NCBI GenBank assembly: GCA_029747015.1
Contig: JAKOGI010000529.1
Location: 162,501-226,500, forward strand
Reading direction: 5' to 3'
DNA: 64,000 nt
Source of the DNA: Carnegiea gigantea
Lineage: Eukaryota; Streptophyta; Magnoliopsida; Caryophyllales; Cactaceae
Below the pieces are notes generated by a model that searched no databases, was not told where the DNA came from, and saw only the letters and a list, made by a program, of their open reading frames with translations. The position numbers were made by a program, and so were the translations under genes. Positions 12,643 to 25,400 of the stretch are shown here, one piece after another. Each line of letters opens with the position of its first letter. The stretch's first letter is position 1.

Positions 12643-13344
12643 TCACGTGGCCAAAAATAATTAAGATAATTAAGCTAATTAATGATTAATTAAGCTAATT
12701 AACTGTGATTAACTGTGATTAATGCTAGAATCAGTGTCTGCTTGCCCTGGACCAAATTAGTCAGATATTATTCACTCATCGAAAGGTCTTCCTCCAATAG
12801 CACCTTAATTGAACTATATTACTAATATAATTTTAGAATTGAAAGCAGAATTAACTAAAATTAAGACCGAAGTTAAGGAGTTTAAGAAGTAAATATTGAT
12901 AATTCACCTTTCTCTAGTTAACGAAGTACGACATAGTGGAAAAGCTACTTCCAGTATTAGTACTCTATTTCAGTATAAATATCATTTCTAGAACCCAAAA
13001 AACAAGATTCCATTTTCTTTGCACAATATAAAAATCTAAAAAAAGTAGGAGAAAAATCAGCTAAAAAAGCAGAAAAAGAAGAAGAAGAAGAAGAAGTATA
13101 AGCCGTATACTTTTGAAGAACTACAGAGTATATTTGAGAAAGAACAAAATCTTGAAGAATGAAACAAAATCATAAGTGCAATTAGTGATAAACATGATAT
13201 ATTATCTAATGATAATGAAGAGACTAATAATATCTAGTTTGAAGAAGAAATATATCAGAAGATGAACCTTGCTAAACTTGATGATCTTAATGCATTACCT
13301 TTAGATGAAATTAGAAGAAAACTGGATAAAAAAAAAATGGTAAA

Positions 13345-14440
13345 ATGGCTGCTAAAAATGAGATTAATAAAATTGGAGAAGAATTTGACTTAGTTGAAAT
13401 AGAGACCAATCTTGTTAACAATGTTGTTCATAATCCTGAAGAACTTTGGGAGCCTTTTAGGATAAATACTCATTTTATAAGACCTAGATATGTTCCAGCT
13501 GGACATGCAATCAATTTTTCCTTTGAGTTTATCCTAAGAAAAACTACCACTTACTAAGAAATTGGCATTGCCCAATTAGTCAAAGTGCATATATCTTAAA
13601 TATCGATGGAGCTCCAAATAGAGAAGAAATATTTGAGCATTAGAAAAGAGGTATGAATAGTATCTTAAACCTAAATACTACATAGACTGCTACCAATTTC
13701 TTAAACTATATCGAGCATAGCTTTTCTGGTACTGTAGCTGACTGATATGATCCATTAATTGAAGATGGTAAAAATACATTAAGAATGATTGAGACACTAG
13801 CTGCAATGTTCAAAAATCTATGTAAAGAAATTGAAATCGAGTTCATCGGAGCTAAATTTGACTCTGAAGAAAAAGCAAGGAAATGGCAAAGAAAAATTAA
13901 TAATATAGAATTATGGGATATGAGATATCTGAAAAATTACATTATTAAATTTAGTCAATATTATTACAAAATCGGGCATAATGAAACCAATCTTCATATG
14001 TTCCATGACAAATTGTCATATCCTATAAATTTCATAATTAATGAAAAATACATGGCATATCTGAAACGAACAGATGTCATTGATATCCTTGGTTCAAGAA
14101 TCTCTTATCTAAGAAAATAAGTCAATGATCAATGTCTTGGTCTCTAAAAGCAAAAGAAAATTAAGAAAAAATTCCTAACTTGCTGGGATTTGCCTCACTA
14201 ATGAGAAAAAGAACCTGAAAGGAGAAGAAAAAGAAAATTTTATAAAAAAAAGAGCTTTAATAGGCAAAGAGGTGAGAAATATAAGAGAAAATATTATAAC
14301 AAATTAAGTCCTAAAAGACGAAGATTTTTCAGAAAAGCCGCCTATTGTCCTGTAGGGAAAAATAATTGCAAATGCTGCGCATGCGGAGAAGTAGGACATT
14401 ATGCTAATGAATGCAAAAATAGGAACAATAACAAGCTTAT
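13345..14440 (+). pseudogene. Pararetroviral capsid protein with zinc knuckle, broken
   Basis: A capsid-like segment begins in one frame (13345-13557), shifts frame near 13597, and continues in the register shared with the downstream protease. Stops lie inside it, for example at 13555, 14118 and near 13690. The region 13785-14120 has the Lys/Tyr-rich, helical look of caulimovirid capsids. It is followed by a very basic K/R tract (14215-14340) and a C-x2-C-x4-H-x4-C knuckle at 14373-14414, which in this family binds RNA for packaging. The acidic tail after the knuckle (about 14448-14660) is also typical. The copy cannot encode a working capsid. Confidence 0.7.
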
Positions 14441-15380
14441 TGAAACCTTGGAAAGTTTAGATTATGTTTGGCTTAGAGAAGATGAGGCATTAGATCTAGC
14501 CTTAAGCAAAAACAAAGGAATTGTTGAAATTATAATGGACAATGAATATGAAGAAAATGATTATGAAGAAACAAGTTATATGATGGAAAGCAGCTCGGTT
14601 AGCCTTGGTGATCCTCAAGGAGAAGAGTTTATGGTAGACAATGATCATGAGGAAGTCAAAGAAGATTGTGTTCTTTCCATAATTCAAAAAGATATGATCT
14701 ATAAAAAATCCATCTTTCAATTAAAAAGCAAATACATATATAAAATGATAGAAGGAGACCTGGAGATAAAGGATTGTGAGTATGACATTGGAAAAGTTAA
14801 TCTCATTAATTGAGAAAATATCCTTAATCATAACAAAGATAGAAAGTATAGATATATCCATGTTGAAAATGTCCAAGTTCAAATCACTCCATCACAATAT
14901 TATAGCAAATATATTGATCTTTATGCTTTACTCTGTGACATTAGGCATACCAAATTTAATAATCAAATTATCACATGGATAAAGACCAATTTATATAATG
15001 GGTCAGTAGGATTCAATTGCCAACCAAGATACTATGTGAGTCTAAAGGATGAATTTGCTAAAAATTTCTTGTCCCTTAAGATAAAAACAGTTGGGATGAA
15101 TATAAAAAGAGGAGAATATCCTTTAAGAATATTTTAGAAAATTATCTACAAACTAGATAATAAAATAGACCCAAAGACTAAGGTAACAATAATAGAAGCA
15201 GAAAAATTTGAAAGTTTTACCCCTATGCAAAAGATCCAGAGGATTAAGTCCAATTCTCAGGATATAAAAATCAATCATTCATGGATATCTAACTTTGTCA
15301 GCCCTACAAAAATCAATAAAAAAAATGTAATAAAAATTAATGAGAAGGTTAAAATCACCATTAAACCCCAATTATTAAGA
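14441..15380 (+). pseudogene. Movement-protein-like segment of the pararetrovirus, broken
   Basis: After the acidic capsid tail the same register continues through a stop at 14811. It then reads a segment containing R-H-T-K-F-N-N-Q-I (near 14950) and F-N-C-Q-P-R-Y-Y-V-S-L (about 15009-15045). These resemble the R-x-x-F-N/D and F-N-C-x-P-x-x-x-V-S-L blocks of caulimovirid cell-to-cell movement proteins. A further stop interrupts it near 15138. The assignment is by pattern only. If right, the movement domain lies after the capsid, not before it. Confidence 0.5.
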
Positions 15381-15458
15381 AGCATGAGTACAAGATCAGA
15401 TTAGGGAGAAGGATCCTCATCAGCTAGAGAAGAGCTTAAAGAAAATGATACAATTAGC

Positions 15459-15972
15459 ATGACCAGTAAAATGAGTAGAATGAGTTTTGAATCTGCAAGA
15501 CCCAGCGCAGATCGAACTATGAGTCTAGAACGAAATGTCATTGGGTACAAAACTAGAACTGTTTGTGAACCAATCTACGAAGATAAATTAGTTAATAATA
15601 TGACTATGGAGATTTGCTATGAGGCTACCAATATAAATCCTAACAGCATCTATATCTCAATAAAGGTATGTTTAGAGAGATATAATAAATACGAATTATG
15701 TGCTTACATAGATAGTGGTTGTTCTGTATACTTTGAAAAAAGACCATTATTTTCAGAATTTATGTGGAAGAGAGCCAAAAATCCTTTACAAGTAAGGATA
15801 TCTGATAATATCATTATGAGTCACAATGAAACCATAGAAAGGTTAGCCATAGAATTAGGAGGAGTTTAATACATTATACCAGTTCTGTGGGTTACCAATC
15901 AACCCTCTCATGATATCATTACTGGAAATAATTTTCAGACATTACACTCTCCATGCACACAGACCATAAATT
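15459..15972 (+). pseudogene. Pararetroviral aspartic protease, broken
   Basis: The protease segment carries the catalytic Y-I-D-S-G-C-S motif (about 15705-15725) in place of the common D-T/S-G-A. About 60 codons downstream comes the hydrophobic G-x-x-Y-I-I-P-V-L-W strand and an H-D-I-I-T-G-N-N-F motif typical of the flap and C-terminal part. Stops at 15867 and 15972 interrupt it. In the intact family this enzyme cuts the polyprotein. Confidence 0.7.
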
Positions 15973-16249
15973 AGATAATATTCACAATTAATGATCACTC
16001 AGTTCTTATTAAAAAATTAAGTAAAGCCTACACCCATCAGAAAATTGAGTTTATACGCAGCTAGCGTGGTGAGAAGGTAATGCCTGCAGAAAAAGAGGTA
16101 GTATTAACATTCTCATTGCTCAAGTTATCTATTAAAGAATAGATCGTCGAACAATAAGAAAAACTATGCGAAGAACTCTACTCTAATAATTCTCTAAAAT
16201 TTTACGATAAAAATAAAATATTTGCTAAAATCACGTTATAAAACCCCAT

Positions 16250-17580
16250 ACTATTATCCACGTTAAACAAATGGTGTATACACACCAGGATATTCAAAAA
16301 TTTGATAAACAAATCAAAGAACTTCTGCATAAAGGATTAATCAGGAATAGTAAGAATCCACACACCAATCTCGCTTTCATGGTAAGAAATCATGTAGAAG
16401 AAAAAAGATGAAAGGCAAGAATGGTGATCAATTATAAAAAGTTTAATGATAATACCATCTTTGATGGTTATTACATTTCTAACAAAATAGCTCTTTTCGA
16501 CAAAATTCAAGGAGCCTCTTGGCTCTCAAAAATGAACTGCAAAAACGGTTATTAGCAAACAAAAATAGATGAGAAAACTATTCCTTTAATTGCATTCAGT
16601 GCCCCACAAGGGCATTATAAATGGATAGTAGTGCCATTTGATCTTAAAAATGCACCTCAAATATTCCAAAGAAGAATGGATAATATCTTTAAAGACCTTA
16701 ATTATTGTTGTTTAGTTTACTTCAATAATATCCTTGTCTTTTCGAAGACCATAGAACAACACAAAAATGATGTCTTAGCTGCCACCGAAAGATGCATTTA
16801 TCAGGGTATCATACTTGGAAAAAGTAAGTGTATTTATGCTGAACAAGAAATTGAGTTCTTAGATATAGAAATAAAAGTTGCACAAATCATTCTACAAAAA
16901 CATATCCTGGAAAAAAAATAGAAAATTTCTCTGAAAAAATTGAAGACAGGAAGCGGCTAGAAAGGTTTCTTGGATAAAGGTTTCTTGGATATCTTACCTA
17001 TACTTCAAATTTCATTAAAGATTTCGCTAAGTTAAGAAAGCCATTGCAGTAGAAACTCAAGAAAGAAGTAAGTTAGATATGGACCACTAATGATACAAAG
17101 ATTGTTCAAAACTTCAAAAAGATGTGTAAAAATCTTCCTGTTCTTAAGTTGCCTAATGAAGGAGACGATTTAATTCTTGAGACAGATGCAAGCAATGAGG
17201 ACTGGAGTACGGTACTCAAAATCAAAGAAGGAGAAAAACTCTGCAAATATTACAGTGGAAGTCTTAATTAATAAGGCAAAATGCAACTATCCTACGATGG
17301 AAAAAGAAATCCTTACAGTCATAACGGGAATTGAAAAGTTCTTAATTTTTTTAGCTCCAAAATATTTTTTTATTCGAACTGATTGCAAAGGAGTACTTGA
17401 TTTTGTGAAAAAGAATTTATCAAATATGCAAGTGTAAGGGCGACGCCTGCATTGGCAGTTATGGCTTTCCCGGTTGTCGTTTTCTATTGAACATATACAG
17501 GAATCGAAGAACTCTCTGGCAGACATTTTAACTCGAGAACTCACTAATGGTGATCATCAAAGCCGACTTCCTGCCAGAAA
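16250..17580 (+). pseudogene. Pararetroviral reverse transcriptase and RNase H, broken
   Basis: Reverse transcriptase blocks are visible in order: a V-I-N-Y-K-K-F-N-D block near 16425; the F-S-A-P-Q-G-H-Y block near 16600; P-F-D-L-K-N-A-P-Q-I-F-Q-R near 16634; and the catalytic box, here read Y-F-N-N-I-L near 16720 where the family has Y-x-D-D-I-L, so both catalytic aspartates are lost. The connection and RNase H parts follow, with T-D-C-K at about 17381 and an A-D-x-L-T-R-E block near 17520. In-frame stops include 16919 and 17435. The segment is in a different register from the capsid and protease. Confidence 0.8.
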
Positions 17581-17639
17581 AAGAGGAAGTCCATAATGAA
17601 ATGTCATTCTACTAGAACGGGTTTCGCCTTCTAATAGAG

Positions 17640-18500
17640 TCCTTATTGATAACTTGGAATTCCATATGAAAAGTAAATCACGTTTTGGTCTACTATCTAC
17701 AGCCTACCTAATTACCCAAAGATTTTTCCTTCTAGAGTACAAGTTATTACCTACGGTGTTCTTATGATATTTAAGAAAAAATAAGTTCTCATGTTTAAGA
17801 AAAATGGCTCAATGAGTAGTATGTAGTCTACATCGACTTTTATCATCATTATTCCTATGATATTTGGGAGTCTTACGATACAACTATCTACTTTTTCGAC
17901 AAGTCTAGAGTTGGTGGTGTTAGTTTCCCGACAAATTCAATATTTTCAAATGACCCTTCATTAAAGCTTGGGAACATGGGATGATACTTTATTTTATAGA
18001 AGTCCCATATCTAAAGTTCCCATTTTTCTCAAGACTAACGAAATTTTAGCAATGCATGTTCGGAAGAATCCATTGGATTCTTACATCTCCTGAAGGTCCA
18101 AAAAAAAATTCTAGTTAGCGGATGTCTAAATTTAGAAGCGTATAGTGCATTAATCAAATATGAAAATGGAAAAGCCAAACTAGCTCATTATCTTATTCAG
18201 ATCGTCGATGATCAACAATAAGAACGGGTTCCTAAATGACGAGAATTAATTACTGGTCCTGCTTTAGCAAGAGCCCGTGGATTTTTCACCATCTGTCATC
18301 AATGTTGGGTATTAATTGAACAAGAAAAAATGTTAATGCATTGTGAAAACACTATTTTCGCCTATGGTAATGAGTTTAAAGAGTACATGAAGGTGAAAGG
18401 AGCAATGTTAGAATATATCTTTGATTATCTCTTACAATGGGAGCTGAAAAATTCTTACCAGCAAAAGGAAACAAATACTTCTTGAATTATTTGAGAAATA
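17640..18500 (+). pseudogene. Second pararetroviral ORF, function unknown, heavily decayed
   Basis: Downstream of RNase H, about 0.85 kb shows scattered coding-like reading interrupted by many stops. The best part is about 18085-18470, with an A-R-A-R-G-F-F-T-I-C-H segment and an E-Q-E-K-M-L-M-H-C-E-N-T segment. Its position between RNase H and the promoter matches the extra ORF present in some endogenous caulimovirid groups. I recognise no domain. Confidence 0.45.
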
Positions 18501-18694
18501 GGATCCAGAGCATGTTAAGCAACTTGATGAAGAATTTGATGATTATCTAGATAATGATGGTCTGAAAAATATAATTGGAGATGAAGGCACGCAGAATCTC
18601 AATAATGCTAACTAGTCCTCTCATCATTAAAAGTTCTGAAAAGTGGCTGCCCCATTATTGTACTATTTTGACAAGTATCAGGTATGTAAAATAA

Positions 18695-18770
18695 AGTGTG
18701 TACTGTAACCATGTGAAACATCAGTATGTACTATAGCTATGTGAAAAATCAAGTGTGTACTGTAGCCAAT
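18695..18770 (+). repeat. Three short repeats upstream of viral TATA box
   Basis: Near-copies of AGTGTGTACTGTAACCATGTG start at 18695, 18722 and 18750 (period about 27-28 bp). They lie 30-100 bp upstream of the TATA box, the usual place of enhancer modules in caulimovirid promoters. Their function is inferred only. Confidence 0.65.
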
Positions 18771-18797
18771 AGGGCATCCTATGTAACTCATCCCCTC

Positions 18798-18805
18798 TAT
18801 AAAAG
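18798..18805 (+). promoter_or_regulatory. Pararetroviral pregenomic RNA promoter TATA box
   Basis: TATAAAAG lies 3' of all viral coding segments and about 170 bp before a poly(A) signal. This is the arrangement that makes the terminally redundant pregenomic RNA in caulimovirids. Confidence 0.7.
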
Positions 18806-18966
18806 GAGAGGTCGAGTGCTGAGAAGGGACACGGTCATTTGAGCATTCTTAAGTAAAAGAGAAGTTGGGATTCTCCATTTCTCTATGAGCAAACATCTCT
18901 AATGATCTTAGCTTAAAGTCCCTCTTTAAGCTTTTTCCATTGTAATCTTTCTAGTTTTAAGCTTTC

Positions 18967-18972
18967 AATAAA
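18967..18972 (+). terminator. Pararetroviral poly(A) signal
   Basis: AATAAA lies about 170 bp after the TATA box. In a circular genome it would be bypassed on the first pass and used on the second, giving the terminal repeat. Confidence 0.6.
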
Positions 18973-19249
18973 AGAAGTTTTCCAATTGAACCTTATGTTT
19001 TAAATATTATAGTTTTTTGATTAAAGTTTTACTATCCTTTAAAAATATATAAAACTTGATTAGTGACTACAGCCCAAGGTAGGAAATGAAACGGATCTGT
19101 ACTGTACCTGATCTAAGGAATATGGGGTTGCGATTAGTAATCTCGGTAAATCAGAAGTTAGAGGAACGTCGGAATCCAGCGCCGACTACGTTCAGGTAAT
19201 CGTCGAAACTTTCTAATTAAGCTTTAATTATTTTGCTAAACATGGTAGG

Positions 19250-22200
19250 CCGTTAATCATAGAAAATATAATATTTGAGATATAAGTAGTAGATTACGAT
19301 AACTAGTACCAGTAAAGTCATTATAAGAAGTCTAAACAAAAATATAATCTTTGTTTTATTAAGGAGTACCAAAAAGTTGAGTATTTCATGGTAAACCTCA
19401 TTTTGGGCAAAAATTACAAATTCAGAAAGATCAGGGATTAAGTTACAAAGAAAAATTTCAGCCAATAACTATTTCATAAAATATTGTCCCCTATTAAAAG
19501 TTTACCCAAAATAGTAGGTACTTGAAAATACATTCTACAAACATTGACCCCTAAAAACCATTTCCATAGAATCAGGGTATCCTAAAGTCATAAATTGTGA
19601 AATGTTGGTTATGCATAAATATATAATTGAAATGTTAGGAAATACACTAAGCAGATAGATATGGTTTAAAATGTCCATTAATCTTAGAAATCATGGTTAC
19701 TAAGTAAGTCGGTTTGAACCATTTTTCTGACACGATTGACTGTCTCATAACAGTCCAATTAGGCGGGATGATAAATCAATTCAATGGTCCAAACTGGTCC
19801 AATCGGTCAGTTCATCTGACCCATTGACCTACTCCTCTAACTGAGACGATCACCGGGTCGGTTCTCTTAGTACTGGTAGGAACATGCACTACAAACGTGA
19901 AGGCTTGGATGGTCCCACTCCACATCCTTCAATCTGACACATGCATCCCAAACGAAATAATATTATGTCATCACTAATTGTGGATACCAAATATAGCATA
20001 ATGGGAATATGTATAAGTTGATGTACTAAATATAATACAATAAGCACATATAGGTAGATTATGATTACCTTAATTGACATGCACCTTTGGTAAGATGGTG
20101 TCTCACCCCAGATAAATTAAGCATACTCATCAAAAGCAATCGACTTTTTAAGGGATGCTGAATCTTGTATGTTTGAGGGTGATCGTACTTACAATGTCAC
20201 ATTAATATTAGATGAATAGTATGGACAAGCACATGTAAATTATATTGAAGAATATAAACTTATTTATAGATGTGCTTAGGTATATTTGCATGAACGATTG
20301 TTCCACACTTCGAAGGTTGAGGGCTAACTGCTTTCTTCTTGCAATATGCACATGATTCATACCAAAGCGAACTCTATGTATTAATGTGTAATACATATGC
20401 AAAATACAGGAATGTGTGGCCTTCAAAGTAACAAAATGAATGTTAGTTTAAACCATTTATCTATGTGGATATTCTCACAGCCAAAATGAGTGAGTAAAGT
20501 GTTTATACATTAGGCACGACTGTAAAATTGTTCAATGTGATTCTTGTTGCATTTAACAACTTGCCCAACTACACAACTTTCTCTCTATATTTTTTTATTG
20601 AGTTCGGTCAAGGACTTTTTTCACATAACTGTGGTGACAGACTTGCCATATAAATCAATTGTAAGGTTTTTAAAAAAATGTTAAATCAAAAGTATGAGAT
20701 ATATAAAAGTATTAACGTGCTTGAAATATGTCAACCTACTGAATTCAGGGTTGATGTAAATGCTTGATCTTTCTTGCATTTGAAGATATGCTCCTAAATG
20801 CACAACATAATTATTATCACAAAAATTAAATTAATTTTTCGTTTGGAAATTTATAATTTCATACCCTGAAGATCTCATATAGCTATTTGAAATGTAGCTA
20901 ACACAGTGCCTTCATCAATTCTTAGGCTGTTTGTTATATCATTTTGGAGAGTTTTCTAAACACTAAATGCTTTCAGATGCTCTTAATCACTCCAAAATAA
21001 TAACTGCTACTTCTAAACACTTCAAATCACTCTTAAATGCTAATTGTTAGTCTATTACTTCTAATCATTTCTAAAATATCGGCGGGTTATTGGGCATGTA
21101 CGGGAAATATTATGAGGAAATTTATTTGATTTTCGATGCAATTTAACCTCGACCTAGATAAGTAATCGGTCAACATATTTCACAAGATGACATTAATATT
21201 TTTACCTGCATTTTCATTATCGTAAAAAATGAATCAATAAAGGCAAAATTGTAACTTATAAATAGAAGCCCTAGTTACAATTTGTGACCACACACACAAC
21301 CATATCTTATTTCCCTGATCTCGATTATGAAAGAAAAGAAAAAATTATGCTTATTATATTTATGGATATCTAAAGTACATGATATTACTTTTGCTCAAAG
21401 TATCACTTATAATGTCTTCTATTATCAAATTTCTCCGTAACAATCTCAAGCAATCTGAAATGCTCAATAATATATTACATTCATATTCAACTCTTCCGAT
21501 TTCATAAATTATGAATGTAATACATATTAATATAAAAACAATAAAGTCATTGCAGAAAACACAACTATAAATCATATATATATATTAAAAGTTGGATACA
21601 AATCATGTATGAATCACATGTGGCATGCTGATGTGACATAAAATAATGAATTGGCAAGATATAATTGATGAATGTTAGTTGACTCATATTAATTAGCATT
21701 AATGCTATTAACTAGAATTTACTAACCTTCCAAGGGGGAAAAAACTAGAATTCACTATATGTTATTATATATGTTATTACTTTGCCGTTGAAATTTAATT
21801 AAAAAAACTAACTACATAGGCATTTGAATAGTCACACAAAAGTGAAGCTAATTTAACACAATGTTACATTATATTAAAAGACTTGACCACTTAATGAATA
21901 ATTTATGCAATAATTAGTAGAATAGTAACATATTCTTAACTAAATCATATTGAAAAAAATATATGATGTATCAAAAATGACAGGATTATGACTTGCATAT
22001 TAAAGGTTAAAAATCTAACCTAATTCAATAAATAATTTTAATGTCAAAAAAAATGTAATTTTAAGTGATGTAATTGAGAGTAAGAAAAAATATATGTATA
22101 CCTCCATGAGCTATTATGATAGAATAATAGTTATTCTATCACACAAAAATGAACTTATTTTAATAAATTAGTATATTTTAATTATTTTTTAATAATAAAA

Positions 22201-22377
22201 TTAACTCATGTCCTTGTATAGCAAAGAATATAACACTGGTAATCATGAATGCTTATAACTATTTTCAAGTTCTGGCAGCCAAGAATTTTCGGCACGATCT
22301 CGTAGCAATGGTCCCTTCGGTTAAATAAGCTGTATCCAATCGAAATTATTTTCCGTCTCGGAGCCTTAAGAGCAACG
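19250..22377. other. AT-rich intergenic region, no gene recognised
   Basis: About 3.1 kb has only short scattered open frames on both strands (the longest about 73 codons). None looks like a known protein. A small palindrome, GATAGAATAA-TAG-TTATTCTATC, lies at 22119-22141. Distal promoter elements of GUF1 would lie at the right end, but none stands out. Confidence 0.6.
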
Positions 22378-22428
22378 ATGAGCCGACTAGGCGAGAACTT
22401 GGTACATGCCCTGCTGCTAAGGCCCTGA
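22378..22428 (+). CDS. Possible upstream ORF in the GUF1 leader
   Basis: An ATG 78 bp before the GUF1 start opens a 16-codon frame ending at TGA 22426. It ends before the main start. If the transcript starts upstream of 22378 it could dampen GUF1 translation. The transcription start is unknown, so this is only a candidate. Confidence 0.3.
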   Translation: MSRLGENLVHALLLRP

Positions 22429-22455
22429 ACCCTTGAGCCGCCCCATCTTCTTCAA

Positions 22456-25400
22456 ATGGGTTCATTGAGTAGGCTCTCAAAAACTCGACAATTAATCAGA
22501 CAAATTCGCACTCTGCATACCTCATTAGCGCCATTGACACCAGCAAACAGGGCAGAAAGTGGATTGAGTTGGACCCATTCATATTGTTCACATTCTCGCA
22601 AAGAGAGAGATAAAGAGAATGACATAGATTTGAGCCAGTTCCCACCTGAGAGAATACGCAACTTTTCCATCATCGCCCACGTCGATCATGGCAAGTCTAC
22701 CCTCGCTGATAGGCTCTTGGAGCTTACTGGTACTATCAAGAAAGGCCATGGCCAGCCTCAGTACCTCGATAAACTCCAGGTACGTGATTTTCTTCAAGAT
22801 TGTCTTTTTTTTTTTTTCCTTTTTTTGAAGTGGGTCTTTTGGTTTTCAAAACATTTCCATTTGATTATGTAATCTTGTTCACGTCTTTGATCACAAGTTC
22901 GTCATTGTGGGAATTCTTTTCCCTCATAACAAGTGTTGTCATTCATTGCGTTGAAATTTGAGTGGTTTAGCCCCCTCAATGTGAATGAGTAGCTTCACTC
23001 TTGCTAAGGAGCCGGTTGAGCTCCTAGACCCATCTTTATGTGTCTGCTCTCATACAGTCATTTGTGCTTTTCCTTTAACGTGGGGAAACATATTTATCTT
23101 CTTCCATTTAGGTCTTGTAGCCAAGTCAAAATGGTCTGGATTGTATTGGCTATGTAGTCACGCTTTATGATGATATTTCTAAGTTATTGCACTTAGAGTT
23201 AGCTTGAAAGACCTGTACCCATTACCCGAGCCAAATGACCGTAAAATGTGCCCCACTCATGACCTGAAATAGGATAACCTGAGTTTGACATGAACCCTAC
23301 CTGAGATTTCCTTTGCATATTGGATGCATTTGCAGGACGAATTTACTGGACCAGGCACAGAAGTCCTAAAGTTGTCAAAAGCTGAAAATGACCCCGCTCG
23401 ACTCTGACCCAAGCTGAGACCCTTCAACCTGAATATGACATGACCTAAAGTTGACCTGACCTGGATGAACCATATGCTAAGCCTATTTGCACAATTGCAC
23501 TGTTAGTTCTACTGCTTGTATCTTTATGTAGATAGTGGTGATCTTCCCCTTGTGCCTTTAGCATCTGCATGATTCGGGTTACAAGGTCAGCATGTTTTTT
23601 GTGTTCACTATCAATGATGATCTTGAATCTGGTTTCTTAGGTTGAAAGGGAAAGAGGGATTACGGTTAAAGCACAGACAGCGACTATGTTCCACAAGCAC
23701 AGGTCTCACATAGCTACTAACTCAGAAGACATTCCAACATTCTTACTCAATTTAATAGATACACCTGGTCATGTTGATTTTAGCTATGAAGTATCTAGGT
23801 CCTTAGCTGCTTGCCAAGGAGCTCTTTTAGTAGTTGATGCTGCTCAAGGTGTTCAAGCACAAACTGTTGCCAACTTTTATCTTGCTTTTGAATCAAATCT
23901 CACAATTATTCCAGTAATAAACAAAATTGATCAACCCACTGCTGATCCTGATCGTGTAATGGCCCAACTGAAATCCATGTTTGATCTTGATCCAAGAGAT
24001 GCTCTTCTTACATCTGCTAAGACAGGTCAGGGTCTTGAGCATGTTCTTCCTGCAGTGATAGAGCGAATACCTGCTCCCTCTGGAAAGATTGATTCACCGT
24101 TGCGTATGCTTTTGTTGGATTCATATTATGATGAGTACAAAGGAGTTATATGTCATGTAGCTATTGTTGATGGCACATTGCGTAAAGGTGACAAAATTTC
24201 ATCTATCGCAACTGGGCAAACTTATGAAGTTTCTGATGTTGGAATAATGCATCCTGAACTAGTGCCTACTGGTGTCCTTTTTACTGGACAAGTGGGATAT
24301 GTGGTTAGTGGCATGCGCTCAACAAAAGAGGCACGTGTTGGTGATACCCTGTATCATGTCCGCAGTGTTGTAGAGCCCCTTCCAGGTAATTTCTTCTTTG
24401 TTGCTTTGCTCATTTATTCGGTTATGCTATTTTCATTGTAATGAGATCAGTGCTCTCCCCTATAAGCATCTCTTTTTGGCTTAAAAGATGTTGAAAATAT
24501 CTTGTGTTTTTCATAATTCATACTGTCTTAGTTGTCCTTGGTTATAAGATGATCTCAACAAACATATTGCAAGGTGTACATATGTGCCCTTGGTTAGGAC
24601 ATGCAAAAGCTCATAAGCTAAGCCTGAAAATTTTCTGTGAGATCCATGTGATTGTTATGGCTTCACTTTCATTTTAGGAGAGCAAAGGGGCAGAGAATAT
24701 GTAGTGGTCCTAAATGAGTTCAATAGCAGTTAAAGGGGAAGTGGATGATAAACTATTACAGTCTCACATGTTGCTCCAATTTTTTGGAGGTAGAATATTT
24801 TGATGGTCATCTTAGACAGGGTAATACTTTGCTACATTCTGAGATGTTGCTTTCATTGTTTGGATTAATTGATTCTTATGTGTTGCTATGGTTTTCTAAT
24901 GATGGAGAATCTACATAGCATTTCCTTCTATAGCCCATTCCCACCCCAAGTGCCCCCCATGACATTGATAAGTGTATATTAAAGTTAGAAAAGTACCTTA
25001 ATGTTCAGGGCATTGAGTGATGAAATGATCATTGATAACGTTGAATAAAAAGAAAGCAGATGGAGGTACTGTACATTTAGCACAAGCGGAAACAGGTTGG
25101 ATAGAAAAGAAGTGAGTCAAGTGGGCAAAAAAAGAAGTGGGCATAGAGAAATTTGAAATCTCACAGTTTGGAGGTGAAAGGGAAGCAACTTCAGCAATAT
25201 GAAATTTGGTTGTTTCAATATATTATTTTTTTCAAACTCATTGTCGAAGTCCTTGTGACAATATGGAAAACCAAAAGATTAAGAAAAGGAATTAAATCTC
25301 TAGTGTACGTTTATGAGATGTTAAAGTTTTTTGGGTGATATTGCATTATGGAGAGATATTCAACTTCACCTCGTTGGCATTGAGTTGTCAATGGAGAAAA

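Larger units (their letters stand above)
12632..19200 (+). mobile_element. Endogenous pararetrovirus (Caulimoviridae-like), decayed
   Basis: An integrated, non-functional copy of a plant double-stranded DNA pararetrovirus. Left to right it has a tRNA-Met primer site; a capsid segment with a CCHC knuckle; a movement-protein-like segment; an aspartic protease; reverse transcriptase; RNase H; a second decayed ORF; and then promoter, TATA box and poly(A) signal. There is no integrase and there are no LTRs, and the promoter-to-poly(A) spacing of about 170 bp fits a terminally redundant pararetroviral transcript. The reading frame from about 13599 to 15970 is one register with several stops, and the polymerase lies in another register, so frameshifts also occurred. 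The composition is strikingly AT-rich. The right boundary is estimated. The closest class is probably the plant endogenous florendovirus/petuvirus-like group, by inference only. Confidence 0.85.
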
